Counted from the stretch's first letter, positions 1 to 8,892 are shown. The stretch: 64,000 nt of DNA from Saccharofermentans sp. (GCA_024691325.1 JAILNR010000003.1:45260-109259), one strand, 5' to 3'. Numbers and translations are program-made. Notes: generated by a model from the letters alone, not told the origin.

Positions 1-133
1 TGACGCCCTTGCCTGTGATAAAGTCGCTCAGGCCCTTGCTTATCTGGCAGTTAACGACGCACGTGGATTCGGGTTTGAAGTCGAACCACGCGAGTACGTT
101 AGTGCCTTTATTTAAAATATTATTGAAAGCCAT
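1..133 (-). CDS. Unrecognised protein, N-terminal fragment (left edge)
   Basis: The minus strand is open from an ATG at 131-133 to the window edge, giving 44 residues beginning MAFNNILNKGTNVLAWFDF. I do not recognise the family. The start has no Shine-Dalgarno sequence, but a good promoter lies directly upstream and its -10 box ends 6 nt before the ATG, so the message would be leaderless. The plus-strand frame over the same bases has no such support. The gene continues beyond the window. Confidence 0.5.
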   Translation of the reverse strand, partial: MAFNNILNKGTNVLAWFDFKPESTCVVNCQISKGLSDFITGKGV

Positions 134-139
134 GTGCCT

Positions 140-168
140 ATTATCGTTATTATTAACCTTAAAATCAA
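140..168 (-). promoter_or_regulatory. Promoter of the left-edge gene, probably leaderless
   Basis: Read on the minus strand, TTGATT (163-168), a 17-nt spacer and GATAAT (140-145) form a sigma-70-like promoter. Only 6 nt separate the -10 box from the ATG, so transcription would start at or beside the start codon. Confidence 0.5.
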
Positions 169-195
169 CTAACGATGCACATTACGGCAATCTTA

Positions 196-1128
196 TCAGT
201 CAGTAAAAAGTGCTGTGGACAGGTAGCGGTCACCCGTGTCAGGGAGGAGCGCAACTATTGTCTTGCCCTTGTTCTCAGGTCTCTTCGCAAGCTCGATAGC
301 AGCGTGAAGTGCGGCACCGGATGAGATTCCGACGAGCACGCCCTCGGTTCTGCCCAAGTCCTTACCTGCTGCGAAAGCATCCTCGTTAGTTACCGGGAAT
401 ACCTCGTCGTAAACACTTGTGTTAAGTACATCCGGCACAAATCCGGCACCGATGCCCTGGATCTTGTGCGCACCTGCAGTGCCCTTGCTCAAAACCGGCG
501 AATCGTTAGGCTCGACAGCAACGACCTTAACTTCAGGCTTCTTGCTCTTAAGGAACTCGCCAACACCAGTGATGGTACCGCCTGTACCTACACCAGCTAC
601 GAAAATATCAACTTCACCATCAGTGTCTTCCCAGATCTCGGGACCTGTTGCAGATTTGTGTGCTTCAGGGTTTGCAGGATTTACAAACTGGCCGGGGATG
701 AAGCTGTCAGGGATCTCCTGTGAGAGTTCCTCAGCCTTTGCAATAGCGCCCTTCATGCCCTTAGCGCCTTCTGTAAGAACGAGTTCTGCGCCGTATGCCT
801 TCATGATCTGGCGGCGCTCGACGCTCATCGTCTCAGGCATTGTGATTATAAGTCTGTATCCCTTGGCAGCAGCAACGGATGCAAGTCCGATACCTGTGTT
901 GCCGCTCGTAGGCTCGATGATTACGGAACCGGGCTTCAATCTCCCTTCTGCCTCGGCTGTCTCGATCATTGCCTTGGCGATTCTGTCCTTAACGGAACCT
1001 GCGGGATTAAAATATTCAAGCTTAGCTACAACCTTAGCTTCAAGACCGTACTTCTTCTCGATATTTGTAAGCTCGAGAAGCGGTGTCTTTCCGATAAGCT
1101 GTGCTGCTGATGTGTAAACATTACTCAT
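196..1128 (-). CDS. cysK: Cysteine synthase A (O-acetylserine sulfhydrylase)
   Basis: This is a PLP enzyme that makes L-cysteine from O-acetylserine and sulfide in the cytoplasm. The 310 residues are the usual CysK length. The PLP lysine sits in NPAGSVKDR, the substrate and phosphate loops are PTSGNTGIG and [10 protein letters not shown], and the C-terminal GISSGAA motif is present. I chose the ATG at 1126-1128 because AGGGGGC lies about 10 nt upstream and the protein then begins [13 protein letters not shown], as CysK proteins do; an in-frame ATG 33 nt upstream has no such site. The gene appears monocistronic, with its own TTGACA/TAACAT promoter. No serine acetyltransferase gene is adjacent. 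Confidence 0.95.
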   Translation of the reverse strand: MSNVYTSAAQLIGKTPLLELTNIEKKYGLEAKVVAKLEYFNPAGSVKDRIAKAMIETAEAEGRLKPGSVIIEPTSGNTGIGLASVAAAKGYRLIITMPETMSVERRQIMKAYGAELVLTEGAKGMKGAIAKAEELSQEIPDSFIPGQFVNPANPEAHKSATGPEIWEDTDGEVDIFVAGVGTGGTITGVGEFLKSKKPEVKVVAVEPNDSPVLSKGTAGAHKIQGIGAGFVPDVLNTSVYDEVFPVTNEDAFAAGKDLGRTEGVLVGISSGAALHAAIELAKRPENKGKTIVALLPDTGDRYLSTALFTD

Positions 1129-1161
1129 ATAGTTAATGCCCCCTCTGTATTGGTTTTGCAT

Positions 1162-1190
1162 ATGTTAATTCTAATTCCCTATCGTGTCAA
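1162..1190 (-). promoter_or_regulatory. cysK promoter with palindrome over the -35 box
   Basis: On the minus strand, TTGACA (1185-1190), 17 nt and TAACAT (1162-1167) form a near-consensus promoter. The -35 box lies inside the inverted repeat CCTAT-N7-ATAGG, a plausible operator for a cysteine-metabolism repressor. The operator role is inference. Confidence 0.6.
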
Positions 1191-1218
1191 TAGGTTTATG
1201 TTCACATGCATTTTGGTG

Positions 1219-1247
1219 TTGACAATAGTTTCTCACAGCGTTATATT
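1219..1247 (+). promoter_or_regulatory. Promoter of the amt-PII gene
   Basis: TTGACA (1219-1224), a 17-nt spacer and TATATT (1242-1247) form a near-consensus sigma-70 promoter. The predicted start near 1254 is about 7 nt before the first leader hairpin, leaving a leader of about 125 nt. Confidence 0.8.
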
Positions 1248-1260
1248 ATCGGCAAGCAAT

Positions 1261-1357
1261 GGTGCCAAGAGAAATCTTCGGCACCTTTTTTGATTTAACG
1301 GACAAATATAACCGGCACAAAGGCGTGACCCCCAATCGTCTTTGTGCCGGCTTTTTT
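1261..1357 (+). promoter_or_regulatory. amt leader with two tandem terminator-like hairpins
   Basis: The first hairpin (1261-1285) has arms GGTGCC/GGCACC, an inner AAGA/TCTT stem and a GAAA loop, and is followed by six T. The second (1312-1350) has an 11-bp stem CCGGCACAAAG/CTTTGTGCCGG and is followed by CTTTTTTG. Both lie between the promoter and the gene, so both would stop transcription of amt unless bypassed. The arms share GTGCC/GGCAC, so an arm of one hairpin can pair with an arm of the other, a possible antiterminator. The arrangement suggests attenuation by nitrogen status; the sensor is unknown. Confidence 0.65.
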
Positions 1358-1377
1358 GTTCAAGAAGGAGGATTTTT

Positions 1378-3150
1378 ATGTTAGAAGAAATTATGTCTGC
1401 CGTGAATGATCAGATCTTCGGCGTATGGTTCCTCGCGGGAGCCGCACTCGTGTTCTGGATGCAGGCCGGATTTGCAATGGTGGAGACCGGCTTCACGAGA
1501 GCGAAGAACGCGGGAAACATAATCATGAAGAACCTTATGGATTTCTGTATCGGAACCGTTGTCTTTATCCTCATCGGCTTCGGTCTGTTCTTAGGCGAAG
1601 ATACACTGTTCGGTCTTGTGGGGATGCCGAACTTCGATATCATCACCAACTATGCCACTTTCGACTGGTCGGGATTCGTATTCAATCTCGTGTTCTGTGC
1701 CACGACCGCAACTATCGTCTCAGGTGCGATGGCCGAGAGAACAAAGTTCCTGTCCTACTGTGTATATTCAGGAATAATCTCAGCTGTCATCTACCCTATC
1801 GAGGCTCACTGGACATGGGGCGGCGGATGGCTCGCACAGATGGGCTTCCATGACTTCGCAGGATCCAACTGCATTCACATGGTCGGCGGTATCTCCGCTT
1901 TGATCGGTGCCATGATCTTAGGACCCCGTATCGGTAAGTTTGTAAGAGACAAGGACGGCAAAGTTACCAAGGTAAATGCCTTCCCTGGTCACAACATCCC
2001 TATCGGAGCTTTGGGTGTGTTCATCCTCTGGCTCGGCTGGTACGGATTTAACGGTGCTGCCGCTACAAGTCTTGAGCAGCTCGGCTCCATCTTCGTAACG
2101 ACAACCATCGCACCTGCCATCGCTACAGTCACATGTATGATCTTTACCTGGATCAAGTACAAAAAGCCTGATGTATCAATGTGTTTGAATGCATCACTTG
2201 CAGGACTTGTTGCTATCACGGCTCCCTGCGATACGGCTGATGCATTGGGTTCAGTCTTTATCGGATTGGTATCAGGCTTGCTCGTAGTGTTCGGTGTCTG
2301 GTTCCTTGATAATGTGATCCACGTTGATGACCCGGTCGGTGCAGTTGCAGTTCACATGATGAACGGTATCTGGGGTACGATTGCTGTCGGTCTGTTCTCC
2401 ACTTCATCAGTTCCCGGTTACTCAATTACCGACGCTTCAGGCAATGTTATGACCGGTCTGTTCTACGGCGGCGGATTCAAGCTTCTCGGAATTCAGTTAA
2501 TCGGAATGTTTGCAACGGCTGCCTGGACTGCTGTAACCATCACGATCACATTCTTCGCAATCAAGAAGATATTCGGTCTTCGCGTTACACAGGAAGAGGA
2601 GATCACAGGTCTCGATGCTACAGAGCACGGTCTGCCTTCGGCTTATGCAGGCTTCTCTATCATGGATATCACAGATAACATGATGAACGTTAACGAGAAC
2701 ACGGATCTCGGCACACATGATGTATCCGAGGCTTCAGAAGCTTTGGTAAATGCTGCAGTACCTGTTGTTAATAACAGCGTGCCCGAGTTTGACACCGGCA
2801 TACATAAGATCGTAATCATCGCCAAACTCTCCCGTTATGACAAGCTCAAGAGAGCAATGAACGAGCTCGGCGTAACCGGTATGACGATGACTCAGGTCAT
2901 GGGATGCGGCGTACAGAAGGGTGCCGGCGAGATGTATAGAGGAGTCGAGGTTGATACGACATTGCTTCCTAAGGTTAAGGTTGAAGTTGTTGTATCTACG
3001 ATATCTGTCGACAGAGTCATTGAGGCAGCTAAGAAAGTTCTCTACACAGGTCACATCGGCGACGGCAAGATATTCGTATATAACGTATCGCGCGTCGTAA
3101 AGATCAGGACCGGAGAAGAAAACTTCGCAGCCTTGGCAGATGTAGAATAA
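1378..3150 (+). CDS. amt: Ammonium transporter fused to a C-terminal PII domain
   Basis: This 590-residue protein joins an Amt/MEP/Rh ammonium channel (about residues 1-430, many membrane helices) to a linker and a complete PII (GlnB/GlnK) domain at about 476-590. PII proteins normally bind and block Amt in response to ATP/ADP and 2-oxoglutarate, so the fusion puts channel and gate on one chain. The T-loop reads GEMYRGVEVD. Valine stands where E. coli PII has the uridylylated Tyr51, so control by GlnD-type uridylylation is unlikely. The GKIFV and IRTGE signatures near the C-terminus are intact. I chose the ATG at 1378 because AAGGAGGA lies 5 nt upstream. Expression is probably controlled by the hairpin leader. 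Confidence 0.93.
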   Translation: MLEEIMSAVNDQIFGVWFLAGAALVFWMQAGFAMVETGFTRAKNAGNIIMKNLMDFCIGTVVFILIGFGLFLGEDTLFGLVGMPNFDIITNYATFDWSGFVFNLVFCATTATIVSGAMAERTKFLSYCVYSGIISAVIYPIEAHWTWGGGWLAQMGFHDFAGSNCIHMVGGISALIGAMILGPRIGKFVRDKDGKVTKVNAFPGHNIPIGALGVFILWLGWYGFNGAAATSLEQLGSIFVTTTIAPAIATVTCMIFTWIKYKKPDVSMCLNASLAGLVAITAPCDTADALGSVFIGLVSGLLVVFGVWFLDNVIHVDDPVGAVAVHMMNGIWGTIAVGLFSTSSVPGYSITDASGNVMTGLFYGGGFKLLGIQLIGMFATAAWTAVTITITFFAIKKIFGLRVTQEEEITGLDATEHGLPSAYAGFSIMDITDNMMNVNENTDLGTHDVSEASEALVNAAVPVVNNSVPEFDTGIHKIVIIAKLSRYDKLKRAMNELGVTGMTMTQVMGCGVQKGAGEMYRGVEVDTTLLPKVKVEVVVSTISVDRVIEAAKKVLYTGHIGDGKIFVYNVSRVVKIRTGEENFAALADVE

Positions 3151-3184
3151 GCGGAAACGGGAAATCCACCTTTCCCCGTATTCT

Positions 3185-3227
3185 AATCCCCCTTTTGACC
3201 ATCGGGGTGGTCAAAGGGGGATTTCTT
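3185..3227. terminator. Bidirectional terminator between amt and the CPBP gene
   Basis: The arms AATCCCCCTTTTGACC (3185-3200) and GGTCAAAGGGGGATT (3209-3223) form a long stem followed by TTCTT. It lies between two convergent genes, 34 nt after amt and just before the end of the minus-strand operon, and can serve both. Confidence 0.8.
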
Positions 3228-3232
3228 ATCTG

Positions 3233-4174
3233 TTAAATATCCTTACAAGGCTTAACGAAGATTAAAACACCAATCGTTACAGCCAGAACTATAGTTACGG
3301 CCAGACCGCCTTCAAGACCAAAAACTCCGCCGTTTATCAGAGCCTTACTCTCGATAAGTTCAGTGCTTAAGATCTTCTCACTCACATCTCCGCCGCTTAC
3401 AAGCACTCCAAAAACATTACCCTGAACAAAATTCCATGCAGTGTGAAGTGCGCTGACCATCCAGATATTGCCTGTTCTTAAAAACATCAAAGACATGACG
3501 ATTCCGAACAGACATATGTTAATTATCGGGAGAGCCGAGACGCCGGGATTTGCAAGGTGCAGTGCGCCGAACAGCAGTGAATTAATAAATACACCGACGG
3601 CCACATGATATCTTCTGGATAAAGACACCATGATATAGCCTCTGCACAACACCTCTTCGGAATTACCCTGGATCATCCAGCCTAAGAAGAGCACTAAGAT
3701 TACTACCGGATTGAATCCTCCTGCATACGAGATCTTAATGGTACCGAACAACGCACAGATACCGACTGCAGCGGCAAACATACCGGCACCGATAACCAGT
3801 CCGATAAGATAGTGCTTAACAGCATTCTTCTTTACAAATCCTGCTGTGCGCAGTTTTCTCATCTGAACGAAACGGATAAAAATCAACACGAGAATTGTTG
3901 TAACCGCAGTTACGAGAAGATCAACAAAACGCACATAATCTTCAAGTGGCAGCCCGAGGATACTTGTTGGGTACGGAATCATCTTCATCCTCATGTCATA
4001 CGGCAAACGCAGGATAAGATAAGCGATCGACGCACATATCTGAACTGTAAAAATAACTCCGAACACCAGCAACAGATCCAAAAGCCAGAATAATCCGGGC
4101 TTCTTCCCGTGCCTTGCCATGTAGGACGATGAGGCGGCCTCATCGATGATCTTAGGTCTGTTAAAAATCTGCAT
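3233..4174 (-). CDS. CPBP family intramembrane metalloprotease
   Basis: This 313-residue membrane protein has about eight hydrophobic segments and the CPBP (CAAX protease and bacteriocin-processing, Abi) motifs: EEVLCR (EExxxR, near residue 173), FGALH and HTAWN, which together supply the metal and catalytic residues. Family members cleave peptides within the membrane, and some give bacteriocin self-immunity. The gene is last in the beta-mannoside operon, 4 nt after the epimerase stop. I used the ATG at 4172-4174; an in-frame TTG 15 nt upstream is possible. Its link to mannoside use is unclear and it may simply be co-transcribed. Confidence 0.85.
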   Translation of the reverse strand: MQIFNRPKIIDEAASSSYMARHGKKPGLFWLLDLLLVFGVIFTVQICASIAYLILRLPYDMRMKMIPYPTSILGLPLEDYVRFVDLLVTAVTTILVLIFIRFVQMRKLRTAGFVKKNAVKHYLIGLVIGAGMFAAAVGICALFGTIKISYAGGFNPVVILVLFLGWMIQGNSEEVLCRGYIMVSLSRRYHVAVGVFINSLLFGALHLANPGVSALPIINICLFGIVMSLMFLRTGNIWMVSALHTAWNFVQGNVFGVLVSGGDVSEKILSTELIESKALINGGVFGLEGGLAVTIVLAVTIGVLIFVKPCKDI

Positions 4175-4178
4175 TTTT

Positions 4179-5390
4179 TTATCCACCAACTCTTTTTGAT
4201 ACGGCGGCGGCTATCGACAGATCTGTCCTCTCATACGGGATGAGCATCGACTGGAATGCGTGATACAGATCCGACTTACCTGGCCACACCGTGCCTTTAA
4301 GTATATTATTTTCGTCGAGCTGATGGAACCATGAACCGCATTTGTGGTCGAGAACAACCTCGTCGAGGTAGCTCATGAACTTCTCGTAGTCGTCAGCGTA
4401 ACGGGGATTAGAGGTCAGGCGGTAGAGCACGGCCGAGGTGTTGATGGCTTCGGCGAGTGTCCAGTGCATGCGGTCGCGGACGACAGGGACTCCGTTCCAG
4501 TCTGTCGTGTATGCGATGCCGTTGTCCCACGCATCATCTATCGCGCGCTCGTAGAGTTTGCACGCGCTGTCGATGTACTGTTGCTTATCCTGTGAGAAGC
4601 CGTCAGCCCACTGTGCTATCAGGCGCGCCCACTCGATGCCGTGGCCAGGTGTTGCTCCATAGGGCTTGAACGGGTCATCGGGCTTATCCTTATTCATCTC
4701 AAGGTCGGGGATCCAGTCGCGCGTAAAATGCTCGGGGATGCGGTAGTTATTTTCCGAAGCCCAGCCGATCACGCGGTCGATTATGCGCCCCGCCCTCACC
4801 TTATACTTATCGTCACCGGTCGCGTCAGCAAGTGCGAGGAAAGCCTCGACCGTGTGCATATTCGCATTTATTCCGCGGTAGTCATCGAGCACAGTGAACT
4901 CCGTGTTCCAGGTGTCGCACGACAGCCCCTCATCCTCATTCCAGAAGTACTTATCGTAAGTCGCGACCGCCTCTTCCAGAAGCTCATCCGCGCCGCCAAC
5001 TCCCGCGAGCTTCGCACTCGTTGCCGCAAGGATAACGAAAGCGTGCGCATAACACTGCTTGTTAGGAAGAGCCTTGCCGTCAGAAGTAATGCCTGCGAAC
5101 CAGCCGCCGTTCTTTGTATCTTTAAGCTCGCCGCGGATGCCTTTGATTGCCTGCGACGCAAGCTCGAAGCTTCCCTTGTCCCCCAACATGGAGCCGATAC
5201 TATACACATGAGCCATACGGCACGTAATCCAGGTCTCGCGCGGGCGGTCAGTCCAGGGTGTGCCGTCATCGCCCAGGTAGTAGCTTCCGCCGCCGGGCGA
5301 CGGGAACCGCCTGCCAAAATCAAGCAGCGCCTGCGCGTTTAACTTCATAAATTCTCTGTTCTCATCGTGATCTAACTTGTACTTGTTCAT
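4179..5390 (-). CDS. AGE-family sugar isomerase, probably mannose isomerase
   Basis: This 403-residue protein belongs to the N-acylglucosamine 2-epimerase (AGE) superfamily, an (alpha/alpha)6 barrel. The region RPRETWITCRMAHVYSIG matches the active-site segment of the YihS/mannose-isomerase branch, and several family His and Glu residues recur (GHGIEWAR, HWTLAEA). In context it should convert mannose to fructose: the gene upstream releases mannose from beta-mannosides and the first gene of the operon encodes a fructokinase-like enzyme. GGGGGAAAC lies just before the ATG and overlaps the beta-mannosidase stop region, so translation is probably coupled. N-acylglucosamine or mannobiose epimerase activity cannot be excluded by sequence. 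Confidence 0.83.
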   Translation of the reverse strand: MNKYKLDHDENREFMKLNAQALLDFGRRFPSPGGGSYYLGDDGTPWTDRPRETWITCRMAHVYSIGSMLGDKGSFELASQAIKGIRGELKDTKNGGWFAGITSDGKALPNKQCYAHAFVILAATSAKLAGVGGADELLEEAVATYDKYFWNEDEGLSCDTWNTEFTVLDDYRGINANMHTVEAFLALADATGDDKYKVRAGRIIDRVIGWASENNYRIPEHFTRDWIPDLEMNKDKPDDPFKPYGATPGHGIEWARLIAQWADGFSQDKQQYIDSACKLYERAIDDAWDNGIAYTTDWNGVPVVRDRMHWTLAEAINTSAVLYRLTSNPRYADDYEKFMSYLDEVVLDHKCGSWFHQLDENNILKGTVWPGKSDLYHAFQSMLIPYERTDLSIAAAVSKRVGG

Positions 5391-5398
5391 GTTTCCCC

Positions 5399-7786
5399 CT
5401 AACGAATTGAATACACACTTTTTACCGTAAGTCCTTGCGGCTCGCCGCTTATTATCTTCACTCTCCTGCTGCCGCCGTTTAAGTCAAAGTAGTTGTCGGA
5501 CAGGATAAGGTCGTCGTTTTGGTTTTGGATGCAGATGCTTTTCGCATAGGCGCGGGCACTTACGAGAAGCTCGCCGCCCTCGAATTTAACCTCGAGGCAC
5601 GGGTCTTCAAACTTAAAGAACTTCGGCTGGCAGAACAGGACCGTGCCTTCCGAGATGACCTCGCCGCTCTCCTCGTAGGAGTAGCTTACGTAGTTCGCGT
5701 ACAGATCCGCCCCGGGAAGCTCGACCGTATTAAGCCACAGCGCCGTCATCGCGGGCACACTCACTTCCTGCTCATGCTCCTGCAAAACCGCACCGGACGC
5801 ATCGCGAAGCTGCCACCTGACCGTGCCTTCGCGCGTCGACAGCGTGTCGTTCACAACATTAAGGCGGACCGCGCGGCGCACATCATTATTCTCGGCATTG
5901 ATGTTAAGCGAGTGCGTGAGAAGTCCTTCCTCCTCGCACGATATCATGACGGGCGCGAAAAACCTCCGCGCATAGTAGTGGAGCGCCTTGAGTCTCCCGT
6001 AGTAATCGATCGACGACCACGACGCGACAGGCCAGCAGTCGTTAAGCTGCCAGTAAACGGCACCCATGCACCGGCCGCGGTTGCGCCTCAAGTGCTCGAC
6101 GCCGTACTTTATCGCCTCCGCCTGCAAAAGCTGCGACGCGTATATCAGCGTGCCAAAGTCGTTCGGATACAGGAATGTCTGCTCAAGGTAGTTCATTATC
6201 TTGCCGTTTGCGGACGCATTGCGCTGGTGCTTCTCCATCACATACGAGAAGACATTGCGGTCCTCCGGGATAGTGAAAGTCTCGATCGTCTTAAGGGACG
6301 GGAAGCTTTGGAAGCCGAACTCCGACAGATACCTGAAGCGGTACTTCCTGTACTCGGTAAAAGGCTTGTTGCCGTGCCAGACTTCCCAGTAGTGAACATC
6401 GCCTCTGTCGGGGTCATTCGGGTTATCGAACCCGCCGCCGCACGACGGTGATGCCGGCCAGTAGAAACGGTCCGGGTCCTCTTCCTTAAGAAGCTTCGGG
6501 AACAGATCCTCATACATCTTAAGGTAGTCTTCCCTTATCTTCGGGTCCTCATGCGCACCCCACTCGCCGACATCGACGAACTGCTCCATCTCGTTATTGC
6601 CGCACCAAAGCCCGAGACTCGCGTGATGCCTTAAGCGCCTGACATTATCCCTTATCTCCGCGAGAATGCTCTCCTCGAACCCGGGCGTCAGGCGGTAATT
6701 CGCACAAGCGAAACAGAAGTCCTGCCACACGATAAATCCCATCTCATCACAAAGGTCGTAGAAATCATCCGACGGGTAAAGCCCGCCGCCCCACACGCGT
6801 ATCGCATTGAAGTTCGCGGCCTTGCACTTGGACAGAAGCTCGCGTGTGCGCTCACGGTTCATGCGCGGCAGAATGTTGTCTTCCGGTATGTAATCCGCCC
6901 CCATCGCGAAAATCTTAATTCCGTTAACAACGTGGGCAAACTCACCGCCTTCAGTGCTGACGCTTAATGTACGAAGACCGATCCTTCTTGTGTAAGTATC
7001 GATTATCCGGCCGTTGTCTGTAAGGTCGACTGTCACTGTATATAGCGGCTGGCCGCCTAAGTTATTCGGCCACCAAAGCTTAGGGTTGCTGATTGTTGTG
7101 CCTTCAATTAATTGGCCGTCCGGGTCTTTGATGCTTATTTTGACCGGACCTTCGTTTGTTTTGATGCTAAGTTCAACAGATGACAGATCATCATTGAACT
7201 GCTGTCTTATATAGACGTTGGTAAGTCTCTTCTTTGCGCCGGACAGAAGGTTAACGTCTCTCCATATCCCCGCATCAGGAAGTCTCGGTCCCCAGTCCCA
7301 GCCGAACATATAGTGAGCTTTACGTATATGGGGGAACCCTCTCATCGCATCTTCGGTTCCCAGAATAAGCGGGTCTTCTTTGTACTTATGTGCGATGTAT
7401 TCCGTCGGCGAATGGAAGTATACGCGCAGTTTGTTATTGCCGCTTATCAGGATATCCTTTACTTCATACTCCCAGGTTCGGTGCATGTTATCGGCGTAAC
7501 CGAGCAGTTTGTCATTAAGATAAACATCTGCGATCGTATCTATTCCGTTGAACTGCAGGATGACCTCTTCGTCGTTTGTTTCTTCATATTCAAAAACGCC
7601 AATATACTCGAAGTCATTCTTCATAAGTTCGAGCGATCTTAATTCGTTGTCGCGCCAATACGGATCGTCTAAGACTTCGGCATTGATCAGGTCGTTATAT
7701 ACAGAGCCCGGAACCGTGGCAGGATACCATTTGTCCTGACCCATGATCCTCATCTTCCAATTGATTGTTATATCTAACTTCTTCAA
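5399..7786 (-). CDS. GH2 beta-mannosidase
   Basis: This 795-residue glycoside hydrolase family 2 enzyme has an N-terminal sugar-binding jelly roll (about 1-185), an immunoglobulin-like domain (about 186-275), a TIM barrel (about 280-600) and C-terminal beta domains. GNNE (Glu399) is the acid/base and YLSEFG (Glu489) the nucleophile. VWGGGLYPSDDFYDLCDE is typical of beta-mannosidases rather than beta-galactosidases. No signal peptide is visible, so it acts in the cytoplasm on imported manno-oligosaccharides. The start is a TTG that overlaps the stop of the kinase gene (TTGA), with GAGGTG 6 nt upstream, indicating translational coupling. Confidence 0.93.
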   Translation of the reverse strand: MKKLDITINWKMRIMGQDKWYPATVPGSVYNDLINAEVLDDPYWRDNELRSLELMKNDFEYIGVFEYEETNDEEVILQFNGIDTIADVYLNDKLLGYADNMHRTWEYEVKDILISGNNKLRVYFHSPTEYIAHKYKEDPLILGTEDAMRGFPHIRKAHYMFGWDWGPRLPDAGIWRDVNLLSGAKKRLTNVYIRQQFNDDLSSVELSIKTNEGPVKISIKDPDGQLIEGTTISNPKLWWPNNLGGQPLYTVTVDLTDNGRIIDTYTRRIGLRTLSVSTEGGEFAHVVNGIKIFAMGADYIPEDNILPRMNRERTRELLSKCKAANFNAIRVWGGGLYPSDDFYDLCDEMGFIVWQDFCFACANYRLTPGFEESILAEIRDNVRRLRHHASLGLWCGNNEMEQFVDVGEWGAHEDPKIREDYLKMYEDLFPKLLKEEDPDRFYWPASPSCGGGFDNPNDPDRGDVHYWEVWHGNKPFTEYRKYRFRYLSEFGFQSFPSLKTIETFTIPEDRNVFSYVMEKHQRNASANGKIMNYLEQTFLYPNDFGTLIYASQLLQAEAIKYGVEHLRRNRGRCMGAVYWQLNDCWPVASWSSIDYYGRLKALHYYARRFFAPVMISCEEEGLLTHSLNINAENNDVRRAVRLNVVNDTLSTREGTVRWQLRDASGAVLQEHEQEVSVPAMTALWLNTVELPGADLYANYVSYSYEESGEVISEGTVLFCQPKFFKFEDPCLEVKFEGGELLVSARAYAKSICIQNQNDDLILSDNYFDLNGGSRRVKIISGEPQGLTVKSVYSIR

Positions 7787-8709
7787 GCGAACACCTCGAT
7801 CTCATCTAATGTAGGAAGCGCCGGGATACCTCCTGACTTCCGGATGCAAAGACCGCCCGATACAGCGCCGTATCTTCCCGCCGTCTTAAGCACTTCTAAC
7901 GTTATATCATCTAATGAACGAACGCCCTGTCTTAACAGACTCGAGAGGAATCCTCCCCAGTACGCATCTCCCGCGCCTGTCGTATCTTTTACCGTAACTT
8001 TCATCGCGGGAACATCTTCATATTCACCTTTATAGTAGATTCTGGCGCCTTCGCCGCCTCTTGTAAGTACGATGACTGTTACGTCATTCTCACTCATGAA
8101 TAACGGAATGTTCTGCTCGCCTCCGACGAAGTCCAATTCCTCATCCGAGATTTTAAGCAGATCCACGTACGGCAGAACTTTATTTACTTCCCCGCGGCAC
8201 TCATCTGCGCTCCAGATCTTGTCTCTGAAGTTGATGTCGAAACTGATTATTTTCGAGCAGGCTTTTGCTTTCTTAAGTGCAAGCAGGACCGAGTCGCGTG
8301 ATGGCGTTCCCGACTGGCTGACGGAACCCGCATGCACGATATCCCAATCATTAAAGTCGACGCTCTCGACGTCGTCCCGGGTTAGCAGCATATCGGCGCC
8401 GGGCTTGCGCGCGAACGTGAATGAGCGGTCGCCCGTGTCGTCCAAAGTAACGAACGCGAGAGTAGTCGTCGCGTCGTTTGTGAGTTCGGGGGTGAGCAGC
8501 GCGACGTTGTTGTCTTCAAGAGTCTTTTTGAGGAGGCGGCCGAAGTCGTCATTCCCCAACTTGCCGAGGAAGCCCGCAGTCACGCCATTACGGGCGCAGC
8601 TGACCGCGACATTCGCCGGCGCGCCTCCGGGATTAGCCGTATAAGTAAGCTTCATATCGGGAACGGGTGTAAAGTCGATGAGCATCTCGCCAACGCATAA
8701 AATCTTCAT
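7783..8709 (-). CDS. PfkB family carbohydrate kinase (fructokinase-like)
   Basis: This 308-residue ribokinase-family protein phosphorylates a sugar with ATP. The first signature is GGAPANVAVSCARNG; the second, DTTGAGDAYWGGF near the C-terminus, contains the catalytic Asp and the anion hole. N-terminal VGEMLIDF and the overall pattern fit fructokinase best. I chose the ATG at 8707-8709 because AGGGGGAT lies 6 nt upstream; an extension of about 33 residues would run through the promoter. It is the first gene of the four-gene mannoside operon, and with the mannose-isomerase-like protein it would deliver fructose 6-phosphate to glycolysis. Confidence 0.9.
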   Translation of the reverse strand: MKILCVGEMLIDFTPVPDMKLTYTANPGGAPANVAVSCARNGVTAGFLGKLGNDDFGRLLKKTLEDNNVALLTPELTNDATTTLAFVTLDDTGDRSFTFARKPGADMLLTRDDVESVDFNDWDIVHAGSVSQSGTPSRDSVLLALKKAKACSKIISFDINFRDKIWSADECRGEVNKVLPYVDLLKISDEELDFVGGEQNIPLFMSENDVTVIVLTRGGEGARIYYKGEYEDVPAMKVTVKDTTGAGDAYWGGFLSSLLRQGVRSLDDITLEVLKTAGRYGAVSGGLCIRKSGGIPALPTLDEIEVFA

Positions 8710-8740
8710 ATGAAATCCCCCTGTTTGTCTTTCAGGTATG

Positions 8741-8781
8741 ATTATACTTTGAATGTCGGCTTTTGTGTCTCTACGCAGAGA
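8741..8781 (-). promoter_or_regulatory. Mannoside operon promoter and candidate operator
   Basis: On the minus strand a perfect TATAAT lies at 8741-8746, about 32 nt before the kinase ATG. The -35 region is weak and sits beside the palindrome TCTCT-ACGC-AGAGA (8768-8781). A weak -35 plus a palindrome there fits an activated or repressed sugar operon. No regulator gene is adjacent, so the operator role is inference. Confidence 0.5.
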
Positions 8782-8892
8782 TAAATTAACGGCTTTTTGT
8801 AGAATCACCCCTATAATTCTCTACTGACTGTCTCTACAAATAGACATATACCCACACCTATATAGACAACCGCCACCAAATAGCCGCACATC

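Noticed and set aside
9..206. Plus-strand frame of 65 codons at the left edge
   Set aside because: It has no ribosome-binding site and lies antisense to a minus-strand gene fragment with a clear promoter.
419..1117. Plus-strand frame of 232 codons across cysK
   Set aside because: It is the antisense of a certain cysK gene, with composition explained by its codon bias and no start signals.
1261..1357. Classical ANTAR-target leader
   Set aside because: The tandem hairpins fit the idea, but the AxxGxx hexaloops expected for ANTAR sites are not visible.
5519..6451. Plus-strand frame of 310 codons inside the beta-mannosidase region
   Set aside because: Antisense shadow of a GC-rich gene; the translation is low-complexity and matches no family I know.
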